In this document: piece by piece, positions 17,933 through 25,717 of the stretch | Layout of the letters: each line of letters starts with the position of its first letter | Position numbering within the stretch: the first letter of the stretch is position 1 | DNA from: Planococcus maritimus | GTDB taxonomy: Bacteria; Bacillota; Bacilli; Bacillales_A; Planococcaceae | DNA length: 64,000 nt | Reading direction: 5' to 3' | Assembly: GCF_001687625.2 (NCBI RefSeq) | Contig: NZ_CP016538.2 | Coordinates: 3,006,501-3,070,500, forward strand | Translations under genes and position numbers: made by a program | Notes under the pieces: model-generated | What the model was told of the DNA's origin: nothing | Databases searched by the model: none | Seen by the model: only the letters and a program-made list of their open reading frames with translations

Positions 17933-18430
17933 ATGAAACGAAACCGAACCGCAAAGAATAGGGAATTCCGCAAGCTTTCGGCCAAAACTTTGCGCAGCCA
18001 ACAGCGTTTCATGAGCCTATTGTTTTCGCCTTATAGCCCGGATATCGAAGCCGAGCCAATTGAACTGAAGAAAATGCATACCAACTTGAAGCTAGTCCTC
18101 GTTACCGCTCGAGGTGAATTGCCGCAGCGAACAGAAAACCTCTCCCATTTGCAATAAGTATTTCTCGCTGCCGAACAGCTTGGATTCCTGCTTGAGAACG
18201 CGGCGCAAAAAGACCGACTCGTCTTGTCACTCGCGCAACTCGGACAGCTTTACTTGTTCTTTGAAATGATGGCAAATGCGATAGAGGGCAATTGGCCATT
18301 TGCCGAGCATGTGATTCCAGAAATTCCATGATTCCCGAAAATTGAACAAGAACTCGCTGCTCTTCAGGAAACAATTCGCATGAGCACACGCGAGCCTAAA
18401 CTAACTGAACAAGACGAAGCCTTGGAATAG
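17933..18430 (+). pseudogene. Gene of unknown function broken by two in-frame stop codons
   Basis: A single frame of 166 codons runs from an ATG with AGGAGG 7 bases upstream to TAG at 18428-18430. It is interrupted by TAA at 18155-18157 and TGA at 18329-18331. After the first stop the frame continues with protein-like sequence (VFLAAEQLGFLLENAAQ, LSLAQLGQLYLFFEMMA), and after the second with KIEQELAALQETIRMS. No frameshift is needed, so two nonsense mutations explain it. I do not recognise the family. Its last codons lie inside the terminator hairpin at 18411-18440. Confidence 0.72.
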
Positions 18431-18440
18431 GCTTCGTCTT
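18411..18440 (+). terminator. Terminator hairpin, left copy of a duplicated pair
   Basis: AAGACGAAGCC and GGCTTCGTCTT form a perfect 11-bp stem. The hairpin includes the last codons and TAG of the pseudogene, so this is the ancestral copy. It is repeated at 18682-18711, on the far side of the 238-bp element. Confidence 0.8.
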
Positions 18441-18442
18441 TC

Positions 18443-18680
18443 AGAGTGTTGAAGAAGTCCACATTTCGCTCTCAACTATGAAAGAGAGAACCTTTTTCTA
18501 TATCCAACATTCAATGATCTCTTCAAGTATTTGGAGAAGTGTTCGCTCGACTCCAGTGGATCAGCGAGACGACCGAGACCCCGCAAGGCGCGTAGCGGCT
18601 GAGGAGGCTTGGGCGCGAGCCCACGGAAAGCGAGCGATAAGCTTCGGAAAATACGGCTTTTTAACTTTCTCGACAAGCTG
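18443..18680 (+). repeat. 238-bp dispersed element, copy A
   Basis: This copy matches the reverse complement of 48836-49072. The ends are conserved (AGAGTGTTGAAGAAGTC at the left, CTTTCTCGACAAGCTG at the right) and are themselves an imperfect inverted pair. An inner core at 18527-18654 is bounded by inverted repeats (GTATTTGGAGAAG..TCGCTCG and CGAGCGATAAGCTTCGGAAA..). The core is GC-rich and nearly identical in both copies, while about 65 bases between the left end and the core are unrelated. No coding sequence is apparent. It is flanked by a 31-bp direct duplication of a terminator hairpin. Confidence 0.85.
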
Positions 18681-18681
18681 C

Positions 18682-18711
18682 AAGACGAAGCCTTGGAATA
18701 GGACTCGTCTT
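18682..18711 (+). terminator. Terminator hairpin, right copy of the duplicated pair
   Basis: It is identical to 18411-18440 except for two bases in the right arm (GGACTCGTCTT), and it is followed by a T-run. It also carries the last codons and TAG of the pseudogene, so it looks like a duplicate of that gene end. Confidence 0.8.
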
Positions 18712-18808
18712 TTTTCTATATAATTTTAATGACTAATATGTAAAGCTCACTTGACATGCCACAACCCTTCCACGTAGCATAGAATCATACCTATAAGGAT
18801 GTGATGGC

Positions 18809-18997
18809 GTGGATAATAGATTAAAGGAATTGCGGGAAGCACACGGGTATTCCCAAGACCAGCTCGCCAAACAATTAGGCGTATCCAGACAGACCATCAT
18901 TTCGATCGAAAAAGGGCGCTATAACCCGTCCCTCCCCCTCGCCTTGCAGATGGGCCGACTTTTCGACACCCACGTGGAGAACATCTTCTTTTTATAA
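18809..18997 (+). CDS. Small Xre-family transcriptional regulator (YozG-like)
   Basis: This 62-residue protein is a single helix-turn-helix domain: RLKELREAHGYSQDQLAKQL, then VSRQTIISIEKGRYNPSLPL, then the C-terminal FDTHVENIFFL tail found in short Xre regulators that control adjacent membrane proteins. It has a GTG start with AAGGATG upstream. Two small membrane proteins follow on the same strand, an arrangement common in Bacillales in which the regulator controls its own operon. Confidence 0.9.
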   Translation: MDNRLKELREAHGYSQDQLAKQLGVSRQTIISIEKGRYNPSLPLALQMGRLFDTHVENIFFL

Positions 18998-19037
18998 AAT
19001 GGCTCGTAAACTTTTAAATCAATAAGGAGGAATTGCT

Positions 19038-19412
19038 ATCAGCTACCGCATTGCATTTTCAGCACTAGGCTCAGTATTTTTTCTGATGGGCGGATTTTTG
19101 CTCCTCGCCGCATTCATGGCCAATAGCGCTCCGCTACCTGCAACCTATGTCATCCTTTCCATGGCTGTCATGACTTTTTGTTTAAGTTATTTGTATCCAC
19201 AATTTGCCCAAAAAGATGAACGGATGCAGCTAATCCGCCAGAAAGGCATGTTCTTTACTTTTTTTGCTTTTTTATTTTATTCTTTCACCCTCAATTCATT
19301 GCTTGAATTTAATATCATCAATTTAACCGCCAGTGACGCGATCACTATTTTAACCGCATTGATGATCAGCACTTTGTTTACGTCTTGGGTTTTTCTGGCG
19401 AGGCGTTATTGA
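19038..19412 (+). CDS. Small membrane protein with an apparent ATC start codon
   Basis: The frame is open from a perfect AAGGAGG (19024-19030) through four hydrophobic segments to the stop at 19412. The only codon correctly spaced from that site is ATC at 19038, which would give (I)SYRIAFSALGSVFFLMGGF. The first in-frame ATG, at 19086, lies inside the first membrane helix and has no ribosome site. The protein would be 124 residues. Homology is not recognised beyond similarity in layout to membrane proteins paired with small Xre regulators. ATC could be a rare start, a mutation or a sequencing error. Confidence 0.6.
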   Translation: MSYRIAFSALGSVFFLMGGFLLLAAFMANSAPLPATYVILSMAVMTFCLSYLYPQFAQKDERMQLIRQKGMFFTFFAFLFYSFTLNSLLEFNIINLTASDAITILTALMISTLFTSWVFLARRY

Positions 19413-19624
19413 TGAAAACAGTAATTATATTGTTGAAAATTTTGCTGGCCATCGCTGCGGCATGCAGCATTTCACTGGGAATTTCCTTATTCTCCAATGC
19501 CGACACTGAAATGGCAGGTATGTTGACTTCATGGGCATTGCTCTCGAATTCCTTCATTGTTGTTCTCTTACTCGGAATACATTTGCTGCAAAAGCGGATA
19601 AAGCGAGAGGCTCCAAACCTTTAG
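19412..19624 (+). CDS. Small membrane protein, unknown
   Basis: This 70-residue protein has two hydrophobic segments (about residues 3-24 and 37-56) and a basic tail QKRIKREAPNL. Its ATG at 19412 overlaps the previous stop codon (TGATG), so it is translationally coupled to that gene. Together with the Xre regulator it forms a three-gene operon that ends at a strong terminator. Function unknown. Confidence 0.7.
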   Translation: MKTVIILLKILLAIAAACSISLGISLFSNADTEMAGMLTSWALLSNSFIVVLLLGIHLLQKRIKREAPNL

Positions 19625-19640
19625 ATTACCTATTAAAATA

Positions 19641-19676
19641 AAAAAATCCCGCTGGTTCCTCTCAGCGGGATTTTTT
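19641..19676 (+). terminator. Strong rho-independent terminator
   Basis: AAAAAATCCCGCTG pairs with CAGCGGGATTTTTT around an 8-base loop. It ends the Xre/membrane protein operon. Confidence 0.92.
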
Positions 19677-19881
19677 AGGATATTAAATCAGGTGATATTG
19701 CGTTATGAATCAAACAGAAATTATCTATTTTAAATTTAGTTGTGGCCTGTGGTAGATAATTTTAAAAGCGACGATTCTAAATACAGCCAAGTTCCGATTA
19801 ACGGATGTGATAGACTTGGAACACCTAATTTAATGGAAAATGATAATTATTCATCCTCGAATAAAGGAGGTCAAGATTGGA

Positions 19882-20151
19882 ATGAAATATAGTATATACT
19901 CGGTTATTTTAATCATCGTCGGAATTTTTATCGCCTATATGATCTTTCCACCTTTCAATATCACTTTTGGAACCTGGTCTATGGTAGCCATCCCAATTGG
20001 TTTGGCTATCTATTTCACAGGAGTAATATTTGGAATCATCGCTTTCATTAAAAAAGAAAAAGGATTTTTAAAATACGTTTCGTTCATCTCTATTCCATTA
20101 GGTGTGGCGTTTGGAATATTTCTAGCGTTTATATTTGGAGGAGAAATCTAA
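19882..20151 (+). CDS. Membrane protein of unknown function
   Basis: This 89-residue protein has three clear hydrophobic segments (about residues 6-25, 32-56 and 67-87) and almost no soluble part. AAAGGAGG lies 11 bases before the ATG at 19882. I recognise no family. It is a single gene followed by a terminator at 20185-20217. Nothing was recognised in 19677-19881 before it. Confidence 0.65.
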   Translation: MKYSIYSVILIIVGIFIAYMIFPPFNITFGTWSMVAIPIGLAIYFTGVIFGIIAFIKKEKGFLKYVSFISIPLGVAFGIFLAFIFGGEI

Positions 20152-20184
20152 GCTAAGATCTTGAGGCTGTTTAATTAGATATAG

Positions 20185-20217
20185 AAAGTCCTGTTGCTTT
20201 TTCGCAGCAGGACTTTT
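20185..20217 (+). terminator. Rho-independent terminator
   Basis: AAAGTCCTG and CAGGACTTT arms with an inner TGC/GCA pair form the stem, followed by TTC-rich sequence. Confidence 0.85.
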
Positions 20218-20456
20218 CTTTATTGTCTCTATTTCACATTTCAGTATTGTTTTGCACGGGTCTGTTTCAAATGTAAGATGCCAACCAAACGGATTAAGAC
20301 CCATCCTTCCATTGACCAACTATTCTTTCGTTTTCCCTCCTGAAACATTCTTTCCCGCACCCTTTTCAGTTGCTATACTGAAAAAACTTTGCTGTAGACA
20401 CACTCGATTTGCGGGTGGTATCCTACTCAAGGACTTGCGAGACGGAGGAATTCAAC

Positions 20457-21326
20457 ATGGAACAGGAACGCTTTGACAATCTCAAATTAGGCGAGCGGGG
20501 CGCGATGCTCAGTATTGCTACATACATTGTTTTATCCATTATTAAACTATGGATCGGTTATCTAGCCGGATCGGAAGCATTACAGGCAGATGGATTGAAT
20601 AATGTCACGGATATCGTGGCATCTACTGCTGTCTTGATCGGCTTGAAACTATCGCAAAAGCCGGCAGATGGCAACCACCCCTATGGGCACTGGCGGGCAG
20701 AGACCGTTGCTTCTTTGGTGGCCTCATTTATCATCGTGGCAGTTGGCCTGCAAGTCGTCTATTCGGCAGTCATCTCACTTTTCCAAGGAACCAGTGAAAC
20801 GCCAGGCTTGCTTTCCGCTTGGACTGCCGGTTTTTCCGCTCTTGTTATGTATTTAGTATATCGATATAACAAAAAGTTGGCTGAACAAATCAATAGCAAA
20901 GCCGTCGCAGCAGCGGCCAAAGACAATTTATCCGATGCCTGGGTCAGCATCGCAGCAGTCGTCGGGATTATCGGCGCGCAGTTTTATCTACCGTGGCTAG
21001 ATCCCATCGCGGCGCTTCTTGTTGGCTTATTGATCATCAAAACCGGCTGGGGCATCTTTTGGGATGCGACTCACGAACTGACGGATGGTTTTGATGAAGA
21101 ACTCATCAAATCGTTCAAAGAAACCGCGCTCGCTACACAAGGCGTTGAAGAAGTTCGCGAAATTCGCGCAAGAAATTATGGCAATCGCGCCGTCGTCGAT
21201 GTGACCGTCCTCGTACCTGGTGATTTAGGCATCGCCGTCGCTCACGATATCTCAACCAAAGTGGAAGTCAAACTCATGAAACGTTATGATATTTCGGCTG
21301 TGCATGTCCATGTGGAGCCACATTGA
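20457..21326 (+). CDS. Cation diffusion facilitator transporter (MneS/MneP-like)
   Basis: This 289-residue protein has about six helices and a C-terminal cytoplasmic domain ending in HVHVEPH. The metal site is suggested by ADGLNNVTD in helix 2 and DNLSD in helix 5, and the loop HPYGHWRAE after helix 2 is a family hallmark. These transporters exchange divalent metals for protons; the Bacillus relatives with this DGLNN motif export manganese, but the substrate here is inferred. GGAGG lies before the ATG at 20457. A terminator follows directly. Confidence 0.9.
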   Translation: MEQERFDNLKLGERGAMLSIATYIVLSIIKLWIGYLAGSEALQADGLNNVTDIVASTAVLIGLKLSQKPADGNHPYGHWRAETVASLVASFIIVAVGLQVVYSAVISLFQGTSETPGLLSAWTAGFSALVMYLVYRYNKKLAEQINSKAVAAAAKDNLSDAWVSIAAVVGIIGAQFYLPWLDPIAALLVGLLIIKTGWGIFWDATHELTDGFDEELIKSFKETALATQGVEEVREIRARNYGNRAVVDVTVLVPGDLGIAVAHDISTKVEVKLMKRYDISAVHVHVEPH

Positions 21327-21352
21327 AAACACCGGTTACTGCCGGTGTTTTT
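21326..21352 (+). terminator. Rho-independent terminator
   Basis: AAAACACCGG and CCGGTGTTTT form the stem around a TTACTG loop. It begins at the last base of the transporter gene. Confidence 0.88.
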
Positions 21353-21372
21353 ATGTACTTTAAGGATATGGA

Positions 21373-21930
21373 TTAAGCATGTGCATCGAGGCCCTTAAGA
21401 TAATCTTCAAAATCTATTTTCCTAAAAACATGCAAAACACAAGCTTGTTTTTCCTTGTCTTCAAGCGCCCGATGCTCTTCAGGGAATTCTGCTTCCACAT
21501 CTAAGCTGATAAACGGCAGTTTTTCCTGCGCTTTTTGAGAACGGATATTGACCGTTCTAGCCCCTGCGAAGACACGCGACAATCCCAACTCTTCAAAAGC
21601 GATTTTCAATATGGCGATTTTCGAAGCTTCGTTAAACCCTTGTCCCCAGTATTCCTCGCCGATCCACGTTCCAATATGGCAGGAGTTTTTCGCGTAATCG
21701 ATAAACATCAAATCAGTCAAGCCGACCAGCTGATTTTGTTCATTCAAAATCATCCGCGGTACTCTCTTTCCTGATTTTTCTTCTTGTCTTACCGAGCGGC
21801 TAAAACGGATCGTATCTTCAAGTGTCCCATCCGGCAAACCTAAAGCATCCTTTATAGCTGGAACGGAAGACAATCGGAAAATTTCTTCGCAGTATTCGTC
21901 CTTGTGCGGTAATAATATTACATTTTTCAT
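21373..21930 (-). CDS. GNAT acetyltransferase
   Basis: This 185-residue protein has the acetyl-CoA loop IGEEYWGQGFNEASKIAIL and the helix SRVFAGARTVNIRSQKAQEKL, both typical of the RimJ/RimL-type fold. GAGGGAG lies before the ATG. It is the last gene of a minus-strand run of modifying enzymes (21373-25040). The substrate is unknown. Confidence 0.87.
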   Translation of the reverse strand: MKNVILLPHKDEYCEEIFRLSSVPAIKDALGLPDGTLEDTIRFSRSVRQEEKSGKRVPRMILNEQNQLVGLTDLMFIDYAKNSCHIGTWIGEEYWGQGFNEASKIAILKIAFEELGLSRVFAGARTVNIRSQKAQEKLPFISLDVEAEFPEEHRALEDKEKQACVLHVFRKIDFEDYLKGLDAHA

Positions 21931-21995
21931 TATTATCTCCCTCTAAAGTTTCGAATAGCTTAAAGTAAATACGCATTTGGCTAAAGAATAGTCCA

Positions 21996-22862
21996 CTATT
22001 CAAAAATCTCATTAATTAAATCGGCATTGATACACTCCACTTGTAGTCTTATATAATCCCTCGCTTCATTTAAATCCCTTTTTATAAAAGTACAGTCTAT
22101 ATTTTCTGAATCGTAAGCCTCTACAACTCGTTTAATCAGGACCGTGAACTTCTTCGGCAAGTTTTTAACCCCCCAAACGCCAGCCTCTTTCTTCGAACAG
22201 ATTTTGCCTTCTTTCAAATACCAGTACACGCGAATCAAATTCAACAAGCAATATACGGGCTTGTCATGAATTTTCACCAAGCATTCTTTATAATCCTCTA
22301 GGATAGAGGCCAAATAATCTTCGTGGGGTACACTCGGAAAAATTTCATGAATCGGCCGGCCCGAGAGAACGATTCCGCGATGGTGCGTGATCATGAAATG
22401 TGCAGCCAAATCGACATCGGTCTTTTCTTCATTGTTTAAATATAAAGCTGTCCCACTCTGTAATTCAGCCTCGTAGCGCGCACGCCAAAACTCACTGAAA
22501 TGAAAATCGTAGGGTGTCGGGTAACTCCAGTTCTCAATTTGCGAAAGGGTAAGTGAGCTGATTTCGAGTGGAAACGGTTGGCTGGATCGCTCCAACAAAA
22601 AACGAACCAATTCCCGCTTCTGCTGATTAGATAAAGGCAGATTGGTCACCAGAATCAGATCTATGTCACTTCTTTTGGGATTGAATCCACCCATTGCCAG
22701 AGAACCATGAAGGTAAACGCCTACAGGTTGTTGCTCTATAATGTTGACCATTCCGTCCACCGAATCGAGTACAAAGCGCTGGAATTCTCGCGGACAATTT
22801 CCCCAGTTATAACTTATCAGAATCCTCCCCTTTTGAAGGTGCCGCTCTAGCGTTTCATCCAA
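21996..22862 (-). CDS. Aminoglycoside adenylyltransferase-like nucleotidyltransferase
   Basis: This 288-residue protein has the nucleotidyltransferase motif GSLAMGGFNPKRSDIDLILV, in which GS and the DxD acidic pair bind the nucleotide and metal. The C-terminal half (about residues 150-285) fits the DUF4111 domain seen in AadA/ANT(9)-like enzymes. Such enzymes adenylate streptomycin- or spectinomycin-type drugs, but many chromosomal relatives have no proven drug target. Its start overlaps the end of the upstream GNAT gene by 16 bases, so the two are co-transcribed. Confidence 0.85.
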   Translation of the reverse strand: MDETLERHLQKGRILISYNWGNCPREFQRFVLDSVDGMVNIIEQQPVGVYLHGSLAMGGFNPKRSDIDLILVTNLPLSNQQKRELVRFLLERSSQPFPLEISSLTLSQIENWSYPTPYDFHFSEFWRARYEAELQSGTALYLNNEEKTDVDLAAHFMITHHRGIVLSGRPIHEIFPSVPHEDYLASILEDYKECLVKIHDKPVYCLLNLIRVYWYLKEGKICSKKEAGVWGVKNLPKKFTVLIKRVVEAYDSENIDCTFIKRDLNEARDYIRLQVECINADLINEIFE

Positions 22863-23290
22863 TAGACACAGTGGAACCGTTCGACCCCCGTATATTTCTC
22901 GCCTAAGTTGCTTACCAAGAATCCATATTTCCTGTAAAACTCCACTGCTTGTTGATCGGTCTCGGCGATTATTTGACAGAACGGATAGGATTGACAGATG
23001 AAATCGATCATTTCACTGCCAATATTCTGTCCTCTCATTTCTGGGGAGACAGCGATATGTTTAATTTCACACTGGGAGTCCTCTAGAAATTCAACGCCGA
23101 TGCAAGCAAAGAACTCTTCACTCTTGGCTATTCCGTATAATTTTCGGTTTGGAAAAGATATGTACTTTTCGTACTCATAGGTCACTTTTTCAGGAGAAGC
23201 CGCATAGGATAGTAACTTTTGTAGAGAACACTCCAGTATGGCCGCATTGATTTCTGTTATGCACCTACCATGTACTCCTGAATCACCCAT
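22847..23290 (-). CDS. GNAT acetyltransferase
   Basis: This 147-residue GNAT protein has the motif IKHIAVSPEMRGQNIGSEMI, with the RGQNIG acetyl-CoA loop, and the C-terminal AVEFYRKYGFLV helix. It overlaps the upstream GNAT gene by 8 bases and the downstream nucleotidyltransferase gene by 16, so the three form an operon. The start is the ATG at 23290, inside the end of the previous gene. The substrate is unknown. Confidence 0.85.
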   Translation of the reverse strand: MGDSGVHGRCITEINAAILECSLQKLLSYAASPEKVTYEYEKYISFPNRKLYGIAKSEEFFACIGVEFLEDSQCEIKHIAVSPEMRGQNIGSEMIDFICQSYPFCQIIAETDQQAVEFYRKYGFLVSNLGEKYTGVERFHCVYWMKR

Positions 23291-23753
23291 CCGTCTTCAT
23301 CGCCATCTTCACAAAATCATACTGCCCGCCGTTCGTCGCCTGCACGAAAGATTCCGTTTTCTTAAATCCAATCTTTTCGTACAACCTGATTGCCCGCTTA
23401 TTGAACGCCGCTACCGATAAAGTGAAATGCTTCGGGCGGTACTTTGTTTCGGCAAACTGCAAACCAGCTATTAGGAATGCCGCGCCCGCGCCTTGGCCAG
23501 TCAGCTCTGGCTTCATCCCAAGTCCGAGTTCCACTGTATCCGGGTCCGGTCGTTGGAAACTATAAAACCCAATGATTTCAGTGCGGTCGAGAACTACAAA
23601 ATAACTGCCTTGTCGTTTTTCGGGATCCAGAAATTCTTCCAAATCTTCTGCATCTGCGTCCATATCGTAAAAAGAATAGTCTCCTTGATAACGCCAAGTT
23701 TCTGCGATCACTTCTGCTTGTGCTTGTGTCATGGCTTGAAACGTGTAATGCAT
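23283..23753 (-). CDS. GNAT acetyltransferase
   Basis: This 156-residue protein has the loop LGMKPELTGQGAGAAFLIAG and the helix NKRAIRLYEKIGFKKTESF, both standard GNAT motifs. The substrate is unknown. GGGGTGAAG lies before the ATG. It is the first of three overlapping minus-strand genes. Its end overlaps the next gene by 8 bases. Confidence 0.87.
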   Translation of the reverse strand: MHYTFQAMTQAQAEVIAETWRYQGDYSFYDMDADAEDLEEFLDPEKRQGSYFVVLDRTEIIGFYSFQRPDPDTVELGLGMKPELTGQGAGAAFLIAGLQFAETKYRPKHFTLSVAAFNKRAIRLYEKIGFKKTESFVQATNGGQYDFVKMAMKTDG

Positions 23754-23783
23754 CTACTCTTCACCCCACAATTCCTGAGTTTT

Positions 23784-24278
23784 TTATGTCGACCAGTAAA
23801 CCTTCCCTTCGCGCTCCCCTAAACTCGTGAAACCCGCTTTTTCCAGAACTCTAGCAGAAGCCGCATTGTTCGGGTCGCAGCTCGCGATAATCCGCTCGAT
23901 GCCCTCCAAGTTAAGACCCCACTCAATAATCGCTTTAGCCATTTCCGTCGCATAGCCTTTGCCTTCATACGCAGACACGATGCTATAGCCCAATTCAATT
24001 TCTTTCGGATTATCAGTGCTTCGCCGGAAGCCCATATCCCCGATGATGCGCTGGTCTTGCTTATGAACAATGAGTCCTTCCCATTCGTTTTCTTCTGGGA
24101 AGTCGCGGTACCGCTGAATTTTATAAGGCAGAATTTCTTTATAAGTTTCGCTAGGGTAGCCAATTACTACCGGGTAGCCTGTGGCCTGTTCCAACTCTTC
24201 CCTTGTGGAAGTCGCAGCTTGCATCATTCCTGCCGTGAAAGTGATCAACTCTAACCTATCTGTAGAGAGATGTGGCAT
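23784..24278 (-). CDS. GNAT acetyltransferase
   Basis: This 164-residue protein has the motif ELGYSIVSAYEGKGYATEMA and the helix DPNNAASARVLEKAGFTSLG. The N-terminal STDRLELITFT strand places it in the RimJ/RimL-like group. I chose the ATG at 24278, with GGAGG 8 bases upstream, over an earlier in-frame codon at 24320. The methyltransferase gene lies 54 bases upstream on the same strand. Confidence 0.87.
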   Translation of the reverse strand: MPHLSTDRLELITFTAGMMQAATSTREELEQATGYPVVIGYPSETYKEILPYKIQRYRDFPEENEWEGLIVHKQDQRIIGDMGFRRSTDNPKEIELGYSIVSAYEGKGYATEMAKAIIEWGLNLEGIERIIASCDPNNAASARVLEKAGFTSLGEREGKVYWST

Positions 24279-24332
24279 CTTTTGTCCTCCTTCAGTTTTC
24301 AAGATGTCATCCCAAGGCAATGCCTTAGAATC

Positions 24333-25040
24333 TTATTGTTTAGTCGCTTTCACAATCAAAAAATTTGGCGCTTTCATTAAACGCCCGTAACGCTCCGCAT
24401 CCAGCTCTTTGAACTTTTGTGTCGGTTTCGGTTCGATGACCTGTTCTACTGAAAAGTGCTGAAGCGTTTTCGTTAAGATGTCGCTAAGCGGCCTTCTGAA
24501 AAACGGGACCTCATAGACTTTTCCTTGCTTTTTCCACGTGTCCACGATCAATTCAGTAGAGAAGTATTCCATCTCACGTGACAGCTTAATATCGGTGAAC
24601 GGGTGATGGACCGAGAACAGCAACTCGCCTCCAGGTTTTAAGATGCGCTGAAATTCTTTGAACGTGAGCTCCCAGTCTTCTATGTAATGAAGCGTCAAAG
24701 AGCTGACAATATAGTCAAAACGCTCCTCTTCAAAAGGCAGTTTAGAGGCCAAATCCAAACACCTAACATCTGCTTTATCTCCGATGCGCCTTTTGGCAGC
24801 CGCCACCATTTCCAGGCTCATATCCACTGCACTTACCCCGGCTCCTCTATCTACCAATTGTTCTGTATACCACCCCGCTGCACACCCGGCATCCAATATT
24901 CTTTTTCCGGATAAATCCTCCGGCAACTGAGCCAGCATGGCCGGTCTTTCGTACTCACTATTGTATAAATTCTGCGTGTCTATTGAATGTTCATATGAAC
25001 CAGCAAGGTCGTTAAAGGTTTCTTTGATTTTGTCCTTCAT
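24333..25040 (-). CDS. Class I SAM-dependent methyltransferase
   Basis: This 235-residue enzyme has motif I KRILDAGCAAGWYTEQLVD, the acidic ribose-binding residue in VSAVDMSLEMV, and the post-motif FDYIVSSLTLHYIED. It resembles UbiE/MenG-type or small-molecule methyltransferases; the acceptor is unknown. GAGGAGG lies before the ATG. It heads the minus-strand run of transferase genes and is preceded by the Rrf2 gene terminator. Confidence 0.88.
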   Translation of the reverse strand: MKDKIKETFNDLAGSYEHSIDTQNLYNSEYERPAMLAQLPEDLSGKRILDAGCAAGWYTEQLVDRGAGVSAVDMSLEMVAAAKRRIGDKADVRCLDLASKLPFEEERFDYIVSSLTLHYIEDWELTFKEFQRILKPGGELLFSVHHPFTDIKLSREMEYFSTELIVDTWKKQGKVYEVPFFRRPLSDILTKTLQHFSVEQVIEPKPTQKFKELDAERYGRLMKAPNFLIVKATKQ

Positions 25041-25147
25041 GAGTCACTGCCTCCTCATATTTCAAAGAGTATTATACCAATAATTCCCACGTGCCGTTTG
25101 TAATAATTGAATTTTACATCTATTGGTTTTTTATCCCTGCTCTATAA

Positions 25148-25176
25148 AAAAAGACATTCACGTGGAATGTCTTTTT
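25148..25176 (-). terminator. Rho-independent terminator of the Rrf2 gene
   Basis: AAAAAGACATTC and GAATGTCTTTTT form the stem around a short loop. It directly abuts the Rrf2 stop codon, and the minus strand reads into a T-run. Confidence 0.85.
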
Positions 25177-25610
25177 CACTGAACACTTTCTTTCGCTTCA
25201 ATATCTTTCGCGATGTCTTCAAGCGTCAGGTTCTGGAACACCTTTTCCATCGCCGACTGGGCGGCCATGAAAATCGGCTCGATGGTGCTTTGGATGTTTT
25301 TGCCGACGACGCAATCGGGATGCGGCTTGTCGTGGATGCTGAATAATTCGTTTTCTTCCACTACGTTTACGGCTTTGTATATGTCGAAGAGCGTGATCTC
25401 AGATAATGCTCTTGAAAGTTTAGCGCCCGCCACTCCTGGCTGCACTTCGATCAACCCTGCTTTTTTCAGCATCCCCATGATTTTTCTGATGACTGCCGCA
25501 TTGGTATTGACGCTTCCTGCGATAAATTCGGAAGAAGAGGCCGTTTCTTTATTCAAATCGATTAACGCCAGTATATGGATTCCGACGGCGAATCGGCTGC
25601 TGATAGACAT
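25176..25610 (-). CDS. Rrf2-family transcriptional regulator (YwnA-like)
   Basis: This 144-residue regulator has an N-terminal winged helix: SSRFAVGIHILALIDL, then INTNAAVIRKIMGMLKKAGL-type recognition helix, then the wing EVQPGVAGAKLSR. It has a single cysteine (in HPDCVVGKN), fewer than iron-sulfur Rrf2 proteins need, so a cysteine-based redox or electrophile sensor like YwnA is more likely than a cluster sensor. It is divergent from an NAD(P)-binding oxidoreductase, as B. subtilis ywnA is from ywnB, and probably represses that gene through the palindromes between them. Confidence 0.9.
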   Translation of the reverse strand: MSISSRFAVGIHILALIDLNKETASSSEFIAGSVNTNAAVIRKIMGMLKKAGLIEVQPGVAGAKLSRALSEITLFDIYKAVNVVEENELFSIHDKPHPDCVVGKNIQSTIEPIFMAAQSAMEKVFQNLTLEDIAKDIEAKESVQ

Positions 25611-25651
25611 GTCGAGCCCCCCATTGCTTATTTATGTTGAATTTCACATGA

Positions 25652-25670
25652 TGTAATTGTTCCGGTTACA
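25652..25670. promoter_or_regulatory. Operator-like palindrome 1 (TGTAAT-N7-GTTACA)
   Basis: TGTAAT and GTTACA are separated by 7 bases, 42 bases upstream of the Rrf2 gene start. An identical arrangement lies exactly 100 bases away at 25752-25770. Confidence 0.65.
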
Positions 25671-25717
25671 AGTAATTGTATCAAAGTTCGAGCTGAAAAC
25701 ATATTAAATCCAACCTG

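Noticed and set aside
18478-18723. 81-codon open frame inside repeat copy A
   Set aside because: The frame is not shared by copy B in a way that preserves protein sequence; the repeat is better explained as structured DNA or RNA.
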